64,000 nucleotides of DNA from Pseudomonadota bacterium (GCA_023425645.1 JAFACG010000006.1:1-64000); one strand, 5' to 3'. Positions 16,555 through 26,246 are shown, numbered from the stretch's first letter. Numbers and translations are program-made. The notes: generated by a model from the letters alone, not told the origin.

Positions 16555-16847
16555 ACGCCGAACGTCTGTTGCAAGTCATTCTGGCTCCCGTCGTGACCGA
16601 AAAGGCCACGTTCGTAGCCGAGAAAAATCAGCAAATCGCTTTCCGCGTTGCCGCTGACGCCACCAAGCCCGAAATCAAGGCCGCCGTCGAACTGCTGTTC
16701 AAGGTGGAAGTGGAATCGGTGCAGGTGCTGAACCAGCAAGGCAAGGAAAAGCGCTTTGGCCGTTTCATGGGTCGCCGCCGCAATGTGCGCAAGGCATACG
16801 TCTCGCTCAAGGCCGGTCAGGAACTCGACTTTTCAGAGGTGAACTAA
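16551..16847 (+). CDS. rplW: 50S ribosomal protein L23
   Basis: 98 residues. L23 sits at the tunnel exit and docks trigger factor and SRP. The [20 protein letters not shown] end is typical. The start overlaps the rplD stop (ATGA), so translation is coupled. Confidence 0.98.
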   Translation: MNAERLLQVILAPVVTEKATFVAEKNQQIAFRVAADATKPEIKAAVELLFKVEVESVQVLNQQGKEKRFGRFMGRRRNVRKAYVSLKAGQELDFSEVN

Positions 16848-16848
16848 T

Positions 16849-17676
16849 ATGGCACTCGTAAAAGTCAAGCCTACGTCGCCTGGTCGTCGTGGCATGATCA
16901 AAGTGGTTCACAGCGAACTGCACAAAGGCGCTCCCCACGCGGCCCTGCTGGAAAAGAAATCCCGCTCCTCCGGCCGTAACAACAACGGTCACATCACGGT
17001 TCGTCACCGTGGGGGTGGTCACAAGCAGCACTACCGTATTGTCGACTTCCGTCGCAACAAGGACGGTATTCCTGCCAAGGTGGAACGCCTGGAATACGAC
17101 CCTAACCGCAGCGCCCACATCGCTCTGGTGTGCTACGCCGACGGCGAGCGTCGTTACATCATCGCCCCTCGTGGTCTGGAAGTGGGTGCAACGATCGTTT
17201 CTGGCCAGGATGCTCCCATCCGCGCCGGCAACACGCTGCCTATCCGCAACATTCCCGTGGGTCAGACCATTCACTGCATCGAGATGCTGCCTGGCAAGGG
17301 CGCTCAGATCGCACGTTCGGCTGGTGGTTCGGCTGTGTTGCTGGCTCGCGAAGGCACGTACGCTCAAGTGCGTCTGCGTTCGGGCGAAGTCCGTCGCATT
17401 CACATCGACTGCCGCGCCACGATCGGCGAAGTGGGCAATCAGGACCACAGCCTGCGTCAGATCGGTAAAGCCGGTGCCGTCCGCTGGCGTGGTGTTCGTC
17501 CAACCGTTCGCGGTGTGGCCATGAACCCAATCGATCACCCACACGGTGGTGGTGAAGGTCGTACGGGTGAAGGCCGTGAGCCAGTCAGCCCATGGGGTAC
17601 TCCTGCCAAGGGCTACCGCACCCGTCGTAACAAGCGCACAGACAATATGATTGTCTCGCGCCGCAAGCGCAAGTAA
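16849..17676 (+). CDS. rplB: 50S ribosomal protein L2
   Basis: 275 residues, full length. [22 protein letters not shown] near the N-terminus and [19 protein letters not shown] near the C-terminus carry the conserved His of the peptidyl transferase neighbourhood. One base separates it from rplW. Confidence 0.98.
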   Translation: MALVKVKPTSPGRRGMIKVVHSELHKGAPHAALLEKKSRSSGRNNNGHITVRHRGGGHKQHYRIVDFRRNKDGIPAKVERLEYDPNRSAHIALVCYADGERRYIIAPRGLEVGATIVSGQDAPIRAGNTLPIRNIPVGQTIHCIEMLPGKGAQIARSAGGSAVLLAREGTYAQVRLRSGEVRRIHIDCRATIGEVGNQDHSLRQIGKAGAVRWRGVRPTVRGVAMNPIDHPHGGGEGRTGEGREPVSPWGTPAKGYRTRRNKRTDNMIVSRRKRK

Positions 17677-17688
17677 GGGGCGAACACT

Positions 17689-17964
17689 ATGTCACGTTCG
17701 ATCAAAAAAGGCCCATTCGTCGACGCTCACCTGATCAAGAAGGTGGACGCCGCTGTCGCGGGCAACGATAAGAAGCCGATCAAAACCTGGTCGCGCCGTT
17801 CTACCATCCTGCCCGAGTTCATCGGGCTGACGATTGCCGTGCACAATGGCCGTCAACACATTCCCGTTTACATCAACGAGAACATGGTTGGCCATAAGCT
17901 CGGTGAATTCGCCCTGACCCGTACGTTCAAGGGTCACGCCGCGGACAAAAAGGCCCGGAGATAA
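17689..17964 (+). CDS. rpsS: 30S ribosomal protein S19
   Basis: 91 residues with [11 protein letters not shown] at the start and [22 protein letters not shown]; the protein sits in the 30S head beside S13. Twelve bases after rplB and three before rplV. Confidence 0.98.
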   Translation: MSRSIKKGPFVDAHLIKKVDAAVAGNDKKPIKTWSRRSTILPEFIGLTIAVHNGRQHIPVYINENMVGHKLGEFALTRTFKGHAADKKARR

Positions 17965-17967
17965 GCG

Positions 17968-18297
17968 ATGGAAACTACTGCAACTATCCGTGGAGTCCGT
18001 ATTTCGGCTCAGAAGGCACGTCTGGTCGCGGATCTGATCCGCGGCAAGTCCGTTGGTCACGCCCTGAATACGCTGACTTTCACTCCCAAGAAAGCCGCCG
18101 GCATCATCAAGAAAGCTCTGGAATCGGCCATCGCCAATGCCGAGCACAACGACGGTGCCGACATCGACGAACTGAAGGTCACCACCATCTACGTGGACAA
18201 GGCCCAGTCGTTGAAGCGTTTTTCTGCACGAGCAAAAGGCCGCGGTAACCGTATCGAGAAGCAGACTTGCCACATCGTGGTCAAGGTCGGCGCTTAA
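17968..18297 (+). CDS. rplV: 50S ribosomal protein L22
   Basis: 109 residues with [15 protein letters not shown] and the tunnel-loop region [13 protein letters not shown], where macrolide resistance changes arise in other bacteria; nothing unusual is seen in that loop. Confidence 0.98.
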   Translation: METTATIRGVRISAQKARLVADLIRGKSVGHALNTLTFTPKKAAGIIKKALESAIANAEHNDGADIDELKVTTIYVDKAQSLKRFSARAKGRGNRIEKQTCHIVVKVGA

Positions 18298-18306
18298 GGA
18301 GTCACA

Positions 18307-19077
18307 ATGGGACAGAAAATCCACCCAATTGGGTTCCGCCTCGCTGTCAACCGCAACTGGAGCTCCCGTTGGTACGCCGACGGCGCCGAGTTCGGTACCA
18401 TGTTGGCCGACGACATCCGTGTGCGCGAATACCTGAAACGCAAGCTGAAGAGCGCGTCCGTTGGCCGCGTGGTCATCGAGCGTCCAGCCAAGAATGCCCG
18501 CATCACCATCTACTCGGCTCGTCCCGGCGTGGTGATCGGCAAGCGCGGTGAAGACATCGAAAGCCTGAAGGCTGACCTGCAGCGTCTGCTGGGCGTGCCC
18601 GTGCACGTCAACATCGAAGAAATCCGCAAGCCTGAAACCGACGCTCAACTGATCGCCGACTCCATTGCCCAGCAACTGGAAAAGCGCATCATGTTCCGTC
18701 GCGCCATGAAGCGTTCCATGCAGAACGCCATGCGTCTGGGCGCCCAGGGCATCAAGATCATGAGTTCGGGCCGTCTGAACGGTATCGAAATCGCCCGTAC
18801 CGAATGGTACCGCGAAGGTCGCGTGCCTCTGCACACCCTGCGCGCCAACATCGATTACGGTACGTCCGAAGCGCACACGACTTACGGGATCATCGGTATC
18901 AAGGTTTGGGTCTACAAGGGCGACATGCTGCCTAACGGCGAAATGCCTGCTGAAACTGTAGCCCCTGAAGAACGCCGTCCACGTCGTCCTCGCGGCGATC
19001 GTCCTGAAGGTCGTCGCCCAGGCCGTGGTCGCGGTCCTCGTAAAGACGCTGCTCCTGCTGCGTCCGAAGGAGAATAA
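18307..19077 (+). CDS. rpsC: 30S ribosomal protein S3
   Basis: 256 residues with [17 protein letters not shown] at the start and a KH domain ([10 protein letters not shown]). The C-terminus has an Arg/Pro-rich tail ([19 protein letters not shown]) that lengthens it by about 20 residues over E. coli S3, common in betaproteobacteria. S3 forms part of the mRNA entry channel. Confidence 0.98.
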   Translation: MGQKIHPIGFRLAVNRNWSSRWYADGAEFGTMLADDIRVREYLKRKLKSASVGRVVIERPAKNARITIYSARPGVVIGKRGEDIESLKADLQRLLGVPVHVNIEEIRKPETDAQLIADSIAQQLEKRIMFRRAMKRSMQNAMRLGAQGIKIMSSGRLNGIEIARTEWYREGRVPLHTLRANIDYGTSEAHTTYGIIGIKVWVYKGDMLPNGEMPAETVAPEERRPRRPRGDRPEGRRPGRGRGPRKDAAPAASEGE

Positions 19078-19079
19078 AC

Positions 19080-19496
19080 ATGCTGCAACCTTCTCGCAGA
19101 AAGTATCGCAAAGAGCAGAAAGGCCGCAACACCGGCCTGGCTACTCGCGGTGCTCAAGTTTCGTTCGGCGAATTCGGCCTGAAAGCCACGGACCGTGGCC
19201 GTCTGACCGCTCGCCAGATCGAAGCAGCACGTCGTGCGATCAACCGTCACATCAAACGTGGTGGCCGTATCTGGATCCGTATCTTCCCCGACAAGCCGAT
19301 TTCGCAGAAGCCTGCTGAAGTCCGTATGGGTAACGGTAAAGGTAATCCAGAGTACTGGGTCGCTGAGATTCAACCCGGCAAGGTCCTGTACGAAATGGAA
19401 GGTGTCAGCGAAGAGCTGGCGCGCGAAGCATTCCGTCTGGCCGCCGCTAAGCTGCCAATTTCGACGACGTTCGTAACGCGTCACATTGGTGCTTAA
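19080..19496 (+). CDS. rplP: 50S ribosomal protein L16
   Basis: 138 residues, starting [17 protein letters not shown], with [18 protein letters not shown] near the peptidyl transferase centre. Two bases after rpsC. Confidence 0.98.
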   Translation: MLQPSRRKYRKEQKGRNTGLATRGAQVSFGEFGLKATDRGRLTARQIEAARRAINRHIKRGGRIWIRIFPDKPISQKPAEVRMGNGKGNPEYWVAEIQPGKVLYEMEGVSEELAREAFRLAAAKLPISTTFVTRHIGA

Positions 19497-19505
19497 GGAG
19501 ACGTC

Positions 19506-19697
19506 ATGAAAGCCAGCGAACTCCGCACCAAAGATGCCGCCGAGCTGCAGAAAGAGCTCGAGAGCCTGTTGAAAGCACAATTCAACCTGCGCATGCAGCG
19601 TGCTACGCAACAGCTTTCCAACACCAGCCAACTGGGCAAAGTGCGCCGCGACATCGCTCGCGTCCGTACCGTCATGGCTGAGACCGCAGGAAAGTAA
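19506..19697 (+). CDS. rpmC: 50S ribosomal protein L29
   Basis: 63 residues, helical hairpin protein with [27 protein letters not shown] and the end [13 protein letters not shown]. Its stop is one base from the rpsQ start. Confidence 0.97.
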   Translation: MKASELRTKDAAELQKELESLLKAQFNLRMQRATQQLSNTSQLGKVRRDIARVRTVMAETAGK

Positions 19698-19698
19698 G

Positions 19699-19980
19699 AT
19701 GAGCGAAACTCAAACTCAAGCCCCAGCAAAGCGTCAACGTACCCTGATTGGTCAAGTTGTCAGCAACAAGATGGACAAGACTGTCGTCGTTCTGGTTGAA
19801 CGCCGCGTCAAGCACCCTCTGTACGGCAAGATCATCATCCGCTCCAACAAATACAAAGCGCATGATGAGAACAATCAGTACAACGAAGGCGATACCGTCG
19901 AGATCTCCGAAGGCCGCCCAATCAGCCGCAGCAAGTCCTGGACTGTCGTGCGTCTGATCGAAGCCGCCCGCGTGATCTAA
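19699..19980 (+). CDS. rpsQ: 30S ribosomal protein S17
   Basis: 93 residues from the ATG at 19699, right after the rpmC stop; a longer open frame upstream overlaps rpmC and is rejected. [22 protein letters not shown] and the [11 protein letters not shown] end are typical. rplN normally follows; here a strong terminator and 38 kb of other genes come first. Confidence 0.97.
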   Translation: MSETQTQAPAKRQRTLIGQVVSNKMDKTVVVLVERRVKHPLYGKIIIRSNKYKAHDENNQYNEGDTVEISEGRPISRSKSWTVVRLIEAARVI

Positions 19981-20027
19981 GCGCTTGCTCTGGCGTCAGG
20001 CTCCGGCCCGGCGCCGCGTAGTACCCG

Positions 20028-20062
20028 AACCCCGATCTGTTTCAGGTCGGGGTTTTTTTTTG
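20028..20062 (+). terminator. Intrinsic terminator after rpsQ
   Basis: A 10-bp stem (CCCCGATCTG 20030-20039, CAGGTCGGGG 20043-20052, one G-T pair) with a short loop and a run of ten T. It closes the second ribosomal transcript, so rplN cannot depend on read-through from here. Confidence 0.95.
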
Positions 20063-20124
20063 CCGGGCTGCTGCTCGCCGCCTTTGAAGCAGGCGAGCGG
20101 GTGGATTCGGGTCATGGATCGCGT

Positions 20125-21090
20125 TCAGCGGGCCTCTTGCCGACGCCACTGGGCCGGACTCATGCCGACGCTGCGGCGAAAGGCGGCGCTGAAGGCGGCC
20201 GCCGAGCTGTAGCCTATGCGTTCAGCCACCTGCTCCAGCGCCAGGCCCTGTTCCAGGTAGCGCCGCGCCAGCTGCATGCGCAGCTGCAGCAGCACCTGCG
20301 CCGGCGCCAGGCCGCACAGCAGGGTGAAGCGGCGGTGAAAGGCGGCGCGCGACATGTTCAGGCAGGCCGCCATCTCGTCCACGGTCCATTCCCGAGCGGG
20401 GTCGCGCATCAGTTGGTCCAGCAGGCTTCCAAAGGCATGGTCGCGTGCTAAATTGATCAGTCCGTGGGGCAGTGCGCCCTGGCCGGGCGCCTGACGCGCA
20501 TGATGGCGCAGCGTGTAGAACAGCAGCAGTTCCACCAGCCTTTCCAGCAGGCGCGGATTGGGCCGGGACTGGCCGCGCACCTCGGCCCGGATCAGTTCGA
20601 ACAAGGGGCTGCCCGCTTGGGCGCTGGCGCTGGCGCCGTCCAGCAAAAGCACCTCGGGCAGGTTGGCCAGCAGCAGTTCGCTCAGCCCCGAGCCCAGGTC
20701 CAGGAAGCCGCACAGCAGGCCTGTGCTGTTGGCGATGGCCGGACGCAGTTCCTGCATCGCCTGGCGCTGCAGGGGCGCATCAAAGGCGGGGCAGGCCTGG
20801 GACGCGCTGAGCCGGTGGGGCACGTCGCGCAGAAAGAAGACGGCGTCGCCCGCATGCAGTTGCAGCGAAGGGCTGTCCTTGATGTGCAGCCAGCAGGGCC
20901 CGTGCAGCACCAGGTGAAAGCCTGCGCGCTGGTGGCCGTTCAGGCTGCTTTCCCAATGGTCGCAGTACTGGCCCAGGTGGAACAGGCTGGCCGTGATCTC
21001 CAGCCCGGACAGCAGCAGGTCCTCGACTGGATGCAGCGGGTCGGCGGTCTCGGGGCTTGCTTGGGGAGCGACTGAAGCGGGGGGGCTCAT
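20125..21090 (-). CDS. AraC family transcriptional regulator with cupin domain
   Basis: About 321 residues from the ATG at 21090; the frame is open further upstream and no clear ribosome binding site decides the start. The N-terminal half is a cupin-type sensor (GFHLVLHGPCWLHI, LHAGDAVFFLRDVPHRL). The C-terminal 100 residues are the AraC double helix-turn-helix (WTVDEMAACLNMSRAAFHRRF, IGYSSAAAFSAAFRRSVGMSPAQWRR). It is divergent from the AhpD-like/flavoprotein/ABC operon and most likely regulates it. The ligand is unknown. Confidence 0.88.
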   Translation of the reverse strand: MSPPASVAPQASPETADPLHPVEDLLLSGLEITASLFHLGQYCDHWESSLNGHQRAGFHLVLHGPCWLHIKDSPSLQLHAGDAVFFLRDVPHRLSASQACPAFDAPLQRQAMQELRPAIANSTGLLCGFLDLGSGLSELLLANLPEVLLLDGASASAQAGSPLFELIRAEVRGQSRPNPRLLERLVELLLFYTLRHHARQAPGQGALPHGLINLARDHAFGSLLDQLMRDPAREWTVDEMAACLNMSRAAFHRRFTLLCGLAPAQVLLQLRMQLARRYLEQGLALEQVAERIGYSSAAAFSAAFRRSVGMSPAQWRRQEAR

Positions 21091-21119
21091 GGCAGGAATA
21101 TGCTTATTTCTTTTCGTGG

Positions 21120-21132
21120 ATATTTTCAATAT
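21120..21132. promoter_or_regulatory. Short inverted repeat between divergent genes
   Basis: ATATT-TTC-AATAT in the AT-rich middle of the gap between the AraC gene and the AhpD-like operon. It may be part of promoter or operator sequence; weak support. Confidence 0.25.
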
Positions 21133-21220
21133 GAATACAGCTAGACCGGCATATGGAAGCGTCGGGCCGCAGGGCCGACAATGAAGGCCTGCCATGACTC
21201 ATCAAGGACCTAACGCTACC

Positions 21221-21781
21221 ATGTCTCGCCTCACTCTTCATACTTTGGATTCCGCCCCTGAAGCCGTCAAGCCCGCGTTGGAAAAGGCCGTGCGCGGCAG
21301 CGGCTTCCTGTCCAATCTGCTGGCCGTGCTGGCCAGTTCGCCCGTGGCCCTGCAGGCCTACCAGGACATGTCGGCGCTGAATGCCACTGCCAGCCTGTCG
21401 CTGATCGAGCGCGAAGTGGTGCAGTTGGTGGCCGGCACCACGCACGGCTGCCGGTTCTGCGTTGCCGGCCATACCGCCATCGCCACCAACAAGGCCAAGC
21501 TGGATCCGGAGATCCTGGCGGCGCTGCGCGCCCGCGGCTTCGAGCAGATCCAGGACGAACGCCTGCAGGCGCTGGCCCTGTTCACCAAGGCCGTCATCGA
21601 TACTCGAGGCCAAGTGTCCGACCAGGCGCTGCAGGATTTCCGCGACGCCGGCTATGGCGACCAGCAGGCGCTGGAAGTGATTGCCGGCGTGGGCCTGGCG
21701 ACGATCTGCAATTTCGCCAATAATCTGGCTCGCACCCCTCTCAACAGCCAACTGGAGGCCTACGCATGGGAAGCGCCCTGA
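21221..21781 (+). CDS. AhpD-like (carboxymuconolactone decarboxylase family) protein
   Basis: About 186 residues from the ATG at 21221 (AAGGA at 21204-21208); an ATG at 21194 would add nine residues. The AhpD core is intact: EREVVQLVAGTTHGCRFCVAGH, with the CxxC pair and the downstream His of the alkylhydroperoxidase proton relay. Members reduce peroxides or protect flavin enzymes. Its stop overlaps the flavoprotein start by 16 bases, so the products are probably made together. First gene of a five-gene coupled operon divergent from an AraC gene. Confidence 0.85.
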   Translation: MSRLTLHTLDSAPEAVKPALEKAVRGSGFLSNLLAVLASSPVALQAYQDMSALNATASLSLIEREVVQLVAGTTHGCRFCVAGHTAIATNKAKLDPEILAALRARGFEQIQDERLQALALFTKAVIDTRGQVSDQALQDFRDAGYGDQQALEVIAGVGLATICNFANNLARTPLNSQLEAYAWEAP

Positions 21782-22857
21782 ACGCCGCGTCCGAGGAGCT
21801 GACCGGCGCGCCGACCGTGCGCCTGTCGCCCGGACTGGTCCAATGGCTGGAAGAAAACGCCCTGGAGCTGGACACCGGCGCATCGCTCTCGGACGAGCTG
21901 CTGCCGCGCCTGGCCGAAGAAGGCCTGTTTCGCCTGGGTCTGAAGGAGGACCTGTCGGATTTCGGTGAAGCGGTGCGTTCCGTGGTGGCCGTGGCCGAGC
22001 ATTCCCTGACGGCGGCGTTCGTGCTGTGGGGCCAGCGGACCTTCATCGAATACCTGCGCAACGTGCAGGATCCCGCCATGCGAGAGCGCTACCTGCCCAG
22101 CCTGCTGGACGGCCGCCTGGCCGGCTCCACCGGCCTGTCCAATGCCATCAAGTTCCTGGGCGGCATCGAAGGCCTGCAGTTGCAGGCGCGCCCCGACCAG
22201 GGACAGTGGCGTTTCGAAGGCCGCCTGCCCTGGGTGACCAATCTGCGGCGCGACAGTTTCCTGGTGGCCGTGGTGGCCGGCATGCCCGACGAGCAGGTGG
22301 GCATCTGGGCGTTCGAACATGGCGACGCCGGCCTGCAGCGGTCGGAGGACCTGGAGCTGGTGGGCTTGCGCGGCAGCAGCACGGCGGCGCTGACCTTCGA
22401 CGGCGTGCGTGTGGGTCAGGAACGCCTGATGCACGCCAATGCCGCCGAGTTCGTGCGCGCCGTGCGCCCGCGTTTCATGGCGCTGCAGTGCGGCATGACC
22501 ATGGGCCTGGCGCGCCGTTCCCTGCAGCTGGTGCTGCAGGCGCCGCGCCGCCAGTGGGTCCAGGAACAGCCGGCCAGGCGCCTGCTGGCCCGGATCGAGG
22601 AGCTGGCCGACATCCTGATCGGCGCCGCCAGCAAGCCCGGCTCGGTGCCGCCGCCCGACCTGTTCCGCGTACGCATCGAATTAAGCGCGCTGGCCGCCGA
22701 GGCCGTGTCGCTGGAAAGCTCGGTCACCGGCGGGGCGGCCTATCTGGATGGCAAGCATCCGCAATTGCTGCGCCGCTATCGCGAGGCCCTGTTCGTGCCC
22801 TTGATCACGCCCACCGTCGCCCAATTGAAAGCGGAGCTGGGGCCGGACGCCGCATGA
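21766..22857 (+). CDS. Acyl-CoA dehydrogenase-fold flavoprotein, divergent
   Basis: 363 residues with an acyl-CoA dehydrogenase layout: a helical N-terminus, a middle beta domain (GRLPWVTNLRRDSFLVAVVAG, GLRGSSTAALTFDGVRV) and a helical C-terminus. The usual TEPxAGSD flavin/substrate motif is replaced by STGLSNAIKFLGG and no clear catalytic Glu is seen. That fits the FMNH2-dependent oxygenases of this fold (DszC/SfnC type) better than a beta-oxidation enzyme. GGAG at 21752-21755 supports the start. Coupling to a NitT/TauT importer suggests oxidative breakdown of the imported compound, perhaps a sulfonate. Substrate not known. Confidence 0.75.
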   Translation: MGSALNAASEELTGAPTVRLSPGLVQWLEENALELDTGASLSDELLPRLAEEGLFRLGLKEDLSDFGEAVRSVVAVAEHSLTAAFVLWGQRTFIEYLRNVQDPAMRERYLPSLLDGRLAGSTGLSNAIKFLGGIEGLQLQARPDQGQWRFEGRLPWVTNLRRDSFLVAVVAGMPDEQVGIWAFEHGDAGLQRSEDLELVGLRGSSTAALTFDGVRVGQERLMHANAAEFVRAVRPRFMALQCGMTMGLARRSLQLVLQAPRRQWVQEQPARRLLARIEELADILIGAASKPGSVPPPDLFRVRIELSALAAEAVSLESSVTGGAAYLDGKHPQLLRRYREALFVPLITPTVAQLKAELGPDAA

Positions 22858-23678
22858 GCACGTCCGCCGCCACTCCGCCTCGCGCCCAGGAGCAGGCTCT
22901 GCTGGCCGGCCGGGGCATCACCCTTGCCTATGGCGGCCATACGGTCCTGCAGGGCCTGGACCTGACGGTGCGGGCCGGCGAGATCGTCGCGCTGCTGGGG
23001 CCCAGCGGCGTGGGCAAGTCTTCCCTGCTGCGCGTACTGTCCGGCCTGCAGGCGCCCACCCAGGGCGAGGTGAGCTTCCTGGGGCAGCCCGTGCGGGGAG
23101 TGCATCCGGCGCTGGCCATGGCCTTTCAGGAAGCCATCCTGCTGCCCTGGCTGAACGTGCAGGCCAATACGGGCTTCGGCCTGGGGTTCGCCCGCCAGCC
23201 GCGCCTGCAGGCCGCCGAGCGCCGGGCGCGCGTCGAGCAGGCCTTGCGCCAGGTGGGACTGTACGACAGCCGTCACCTGCGTCCTTCGGCCTTGTCCGGC
23301 GGCATGGCGCAGCGCGTGGCGATCGCCCGCTGCCTGGCGCGTCGTCCGCGGGTTCTGCTGATGGACGAGCCTTTCGGCGCCCTGGACGAGGTCACGCGTC
23401 GCCAGATGCAGCAATTGATCCTGTCCATCCGCGACCAGACCGGCTGCGCCATCGTGCTGGTCACCCATGACATTGACGAGGCCCTGTTGCTGGCCGATCG
23501 AGCCTTGTTGTTGGGCGGACGCCCTGCCGGCCTGCGCCGTGAATGGGCCTGCCCGGCCCATCCCCGCTCCCATCTGGATTCCTGGTTGCAGGCCATACGC
23601 CTGGAGGTTGTGGCCTGCCTGGAGCAGAGTCTGGCCCAGGCCGCTCCTTCTTCCTTTTTGCAAGGTATGCCGTCATGA
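22854..23678 (+). CDS. NitT/TauT-type ABC importer ATPase
   Basis: 274 residues with Walker A GPSGVGKSS (about 49-57), Q-loop AFQEAILLPWLNV, signature LSGGMAQR, Walker B VLLMDEPFGALDE and H-loop VTHDIDEA. The VLLPWLN-type Q-loop is common in nitrate, sulfonate and taurine importers. The start overlaps the flavoprotein stop and the stop overlaps the receptor gene start (both ATGA). Aliphatic sulfonate is the most likely ligand class by family. Confidence 0.9.
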   Translation: MSTSAATPPRAQEQALLAGRGITLAYGGHTVLQGLDLTVRAGEIVALLGPSGVGKSSLLRVLSGLQAPTQGEVSFLGQPVRGVHPALAMAFQEAILLPWLNVQANTGFGLGFARQPRLQAAERRARVEQALRQVGLYDSRHLRPSALSGGMAQRVAIARCLARRPRVLLMDEPFGALDEVTRRQMQQLILSIRDQTGCAIVLVTHDIDEALLLADRALLLGGRPAGLRREWACPAHPRSHLDSWLQAIRLEVVACLEQSLAQAAPSSFLQGMPS

Positions 23679-24871
23679 CCGACACCCCCACTTCCCGGAC
23701 CCGCCGCGATCTGCTCAAGCTGGCCTCGCTGTTCACCGCGGCGGGCGCCGCTCCCTTGCTGGCCCAGCGCGCTGCGCGCGCCCAGGCCGAGCCCGATGCG
23801 CCGCTGCGCATCGGCTATCTGCCCATCACCGACGCCACCGCCATGCTGGTGGCGCACCACAACGGGTACTTCGAAGAGGCCGGCGTTGCCGTCGAGAAGC
23901 CCGTGATGGTGCGCAGCTGGGCCCAGTTGATCGAGGCCTTCATCTCCGGCCAGGTCAATCTGGTGCACCTGCTCACGCCCATGACGATCTGGGGGCGGTA
24001 TGGCAGCCGCGTGCCGGCCAAGATCGTGGCCTGGAACCACATGAGCGGTTCGGCCATCACGGTCGAAAAGAGCATCACTTCCGCCGAACAATTGGGCGGA
24101 CGCACCGTCGCCATCCCGTTCTGGTATTCCATCCACAATGTCGTGCTGCAGCACGTGCTCAAGGCCCACGGCCTGACGCCCGTGTCGCGCGGTTCGCAAT
24201 CCGTGGCCGCCAAGGAGATCAATCTGGTGGTGATGGCGCCGGCCGACATGCCGCCGGCCCTGGCTTCCGGGCGCATCGCCGGCTTTACCGTGGCCGAACC
24301 CTTCAATGCCATGGCCGAGACGCAGGGCGTGGGCCGCATCTTGCGCTTCACGGGCGACGTCTGGCGCGACCACGCCTGCTGCGTGGCCTTCATGCACGAG
24401 CACGACCTGGAACAGCGCCCGCAGTGGGCGCAGGGCGTGGTGGACGGCCTGGTGAAGGCGCAGGCCTGGATACGCGACAACCGCGCCGAGACGGCCCGGA
24501 TCCTGTCGCGGGAAGGCGGCAACCGCTACACGCCGCACACCAAGGAAAATCTGCTGAAGGTTCTGGCGCCCGATCCGGCCGACCGCCGCCAGTACGTGGA
24601 GTCCGGCGTCATCCGCCATCCGGATTGGGACGACAAGCGCATCGACTTTCAGCCGTATCCCTTCCCCAGCTATACCGAAGAGCTGGTGGGCATGCTGCAG
24701 GGCACTCTGATCCAGGGCGAGCGCCGCTTTCTGGACAGCCTGACCCCGAAGCAGGTGGCGGCGGATCTGGTGGATGACCGCTTCGTGCGCGCCGCGGTCG
24801 AAAAACAGGGCGGCCTGGCGCGCTTCGGGTTGCCCGGCCAGTACACCCGTACGGAGACCATCGTCGCATGA
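23675..24871 (+). CDS. NitT/TauT-type ABC importer receptor, Tat-exported
   Basis: 398 residues with a twin-arginine signal (TRRDLLK at 9-15, hydrophobic stretch, ARAQA cleavage near 37) followed by LRIGYLPITDATAMLVAHHNGYFEEAGV, the start of SsuA/NrtA/TauA-like receptors. At about 360 mature residues it is longer than SsuA (about 300) and nearer NrtA/CmpA. Tat export suggests folding in the cytoplasm. Ligand unknown; sulfonate, nitrate-like or aromatic acids are options. Confidence 0.88.
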   Translation: MTDTPTSRTRRDLLKLASLFTAAGAAPLLAQRAARAQAEPDAPLRIGYLPITDATAMLVAHHNGYFEEAGVAVEKPVMVRSWAQLIEAFISGQVNLVHLLTPMTIWGRYGSRVPAKIVAWNHMSGSAITVEKSITSAEQLGGRTVAIPFWYSIHNVVLQHVLKAHGLTPVSRGSQSVAAKEINLVVMAPADMPPALASGRIAGFTVAEPFNAMAETQGVGRILRFTGDVWRDHACCVAFMHEHDLEQRPQWAQGVVDGLVKAQAWIRDNRAETARILSREGGNRYTPHTKENLLKVLAPDPADRRQYVESGVIRHPDWDDKRIDFQPYPFPSYTEELVGMLQGTLIQGERRFLDSLTPKQVAADLVDDRFVRAAVEKQGGLARFGLPGQYTRTETIVA

Positions 24872-25695
24872 GCGCGTCCGTATCCGCATCGGTCGAATCG
24901 CCAGCGAATCGCGGGCGCGCCGCGTCGTCGGGGCGCCGTCGGCTCCTGCATTCGACCCTGCGCTCGGCCGCCTGGGGGTTGGGCGGTCTGGCGGCGGGCG
25001 TGCTGCTGTGGTGGCTGGCCACGGCTCTCAGCGACAGCGCCTTGATGCGCCAGTTCGGCCCCGGCCAGGCGCTGGCCAGCCTGGCGGACATGCTGGGCTG
25101 GTCCGACACCTGGATGCACGTGGGCGCCAGCCTGCGGCGCATTTTCGTGGGCCTGGCCATCTCCCTGGGCGTGGGCGTGCCGGCCGGCCTGCTGCTGGGG
25201 CTTTCGGCGCGCGCCCACGCGGCGCTCACCCCGTTGTTCCAGTTCCTGCGCATGATCTCGCCCCTGTCCTGGATGCCCATTGCCGTCATGGCCTTCGGCA
25301 TTGGCGATGCGCCGATTTATTTCCTGCTGGGCGTGGCCGGTGTCTGGCCCGTCCTGTTGAACACGGCCTCGGGCGTGCGTCACCTGAATCCGCGCTGGCT
25401 GATGCTGGGCCGCAGCCTGGCGGCCACCCGCCTGGAAACCTTGTTCCATCTGGTCCTGCCGGGCATCGTGGGTTCGGTGCTGACGGGCAGCCGCCTGGCC
25501 ATCGGCGTGCTGTGGATCGTGCTGGTGCCCTGCGAAATGCTGGGCGTGTCCGCCGGCCTGGGCTATCTGGTGTTGGATACGCGCGACCGCATGGCGTATT
25601 CGGAGCTGATGGCCGTCATCGTGCTGATCGGCTTGATCGGCTACGTGCTGGACAGCGCCCTGCGGGCCTTGTTCGCCGCCTTCGGGCAGAAGTAG
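24868..25695 (+). CDS. NitT/TauT-type ABC importer permease
   Basis: 275 residues with about six membrane helices and the permease coupling loop in the stretch GRSLAATRLETLFHLVLPGIVG. The N-terminal 30 residues are Arg/Ser-rich and cytoplasmic. Last gene of the operon; four bases past its stop begins the tail of the convergent acetyltransferase gene. Confidence 0.9.
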   Translation: MSASVSASVESPANRGRAASSGRRRLLHSTLRSAAWGLGGLAAGVLLWWLATALSDSALMRQFGPGQALASLADMLGWSDTWMHVGASLRRIFVGLAISLGVGVPAGLLLGLSARAHAALTPLFQFLRMISPLSWMPIAVMAFGIGDAPIYFLLGVAGVWPVLLNTASGVRHLNPRWLMLGRSLAATRLETLFHLVLPGIVGSVLTGSRLAIGVLWIVLVPCEMLGVSAGLGYLVLDTRDRMAYSELMAVIVLIGLIGYVLDSALRALFAAFGQK

Positions 25696-25699
25696 GCGG

Positions 25700-26170
25700 C
25701 TAGAGCTGGGCGAGCGCCGTCATGCGGCTGCGCACGTCCAGGGAAAAGCGCTGCTTGACGCGTTCGTTGGCGCCCATGCAACGATAGAAGGCGATGCCTG
25801 CCTGGTTGTCGGGCGGCGTCTGCCATTCGATCCAGCCTATCCCGCGTTCATGGGCGAAGGCGGCCAGGGTTGCGATCAGGTTCCTGCCTGTTCCCTGGCC
25901 GCGCATCTCGGGCTCCAGGTAGAGGCAATCCAGGTAGACGAAAGGCGCCGCGTGCCACGTGGAGCAGTCGATGGTCGCGCTCATGTAGCCGCCGATCGCT
26001 CCGTCCTGTTCCACGACCCAGAGGAAGATCCTCGGCGGCTCGTCCAGGACCAGCTTGCGCAGTCTTTCCAGATCGACAGGCTCGGACAGGGGGGCGCCTT
26101 CGTAGGCGGCATGGTTTTCGATCAACTGGCCGAGCTGCTTGAAATCAGCATGAATGGCGGGACGAATCAT
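25700..26170 (-). CDS. GNAT family N-acetyltransferase
   Basis: 156 residues with the GNAT fold: YLDCLYLEPEMRGQGTGRNLIATL holds the acetyl-CoA pyrophosphate loop (RGQGTG), followed by IEWQTPPDNQAGIAFYRCMGA. The acceptor cannot be predicted. It stands alone, convergent with the importer and separated from cysG by a strong hairpin. Confidence 0.88.
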   Translation of the reverse strand: MIRPAIHADFKQLGQLIENHAAYEGAPLSEPVDLERLRKLVLDEPPRIFLWVVEQDGAIGGYMSATIDCSTWHAAPFVYLDCLYLEPEMRGQGTGRNLIATLAAFAHERGIGWIEWQTPPDNQAGIAFYRCMGANERVKQRFSLDVRSRMTALAQL

Positions 26171-26212
26171 TCAATGAGCTCCTGAGGGGCGATGACGAAA
26201 GAATGCCCAGCG

Positions 26213-26246
26213 GCGCCTGCGCATGCCCGTAGTCATGCGCAGGCGC
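26213..26246 (-). terminator. Long hairpin after cysG
   Basis: A 13-bp perfect stem (arms 26213-26225 and 26234-26246, core GCGCCTGCGCATG) with an 8-base loop, 53 bases past the cysG stop. There is no T-run on the minus strand, so it may act with Rho or stabilise the mRNA 3' end. Confidence 0.5.
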
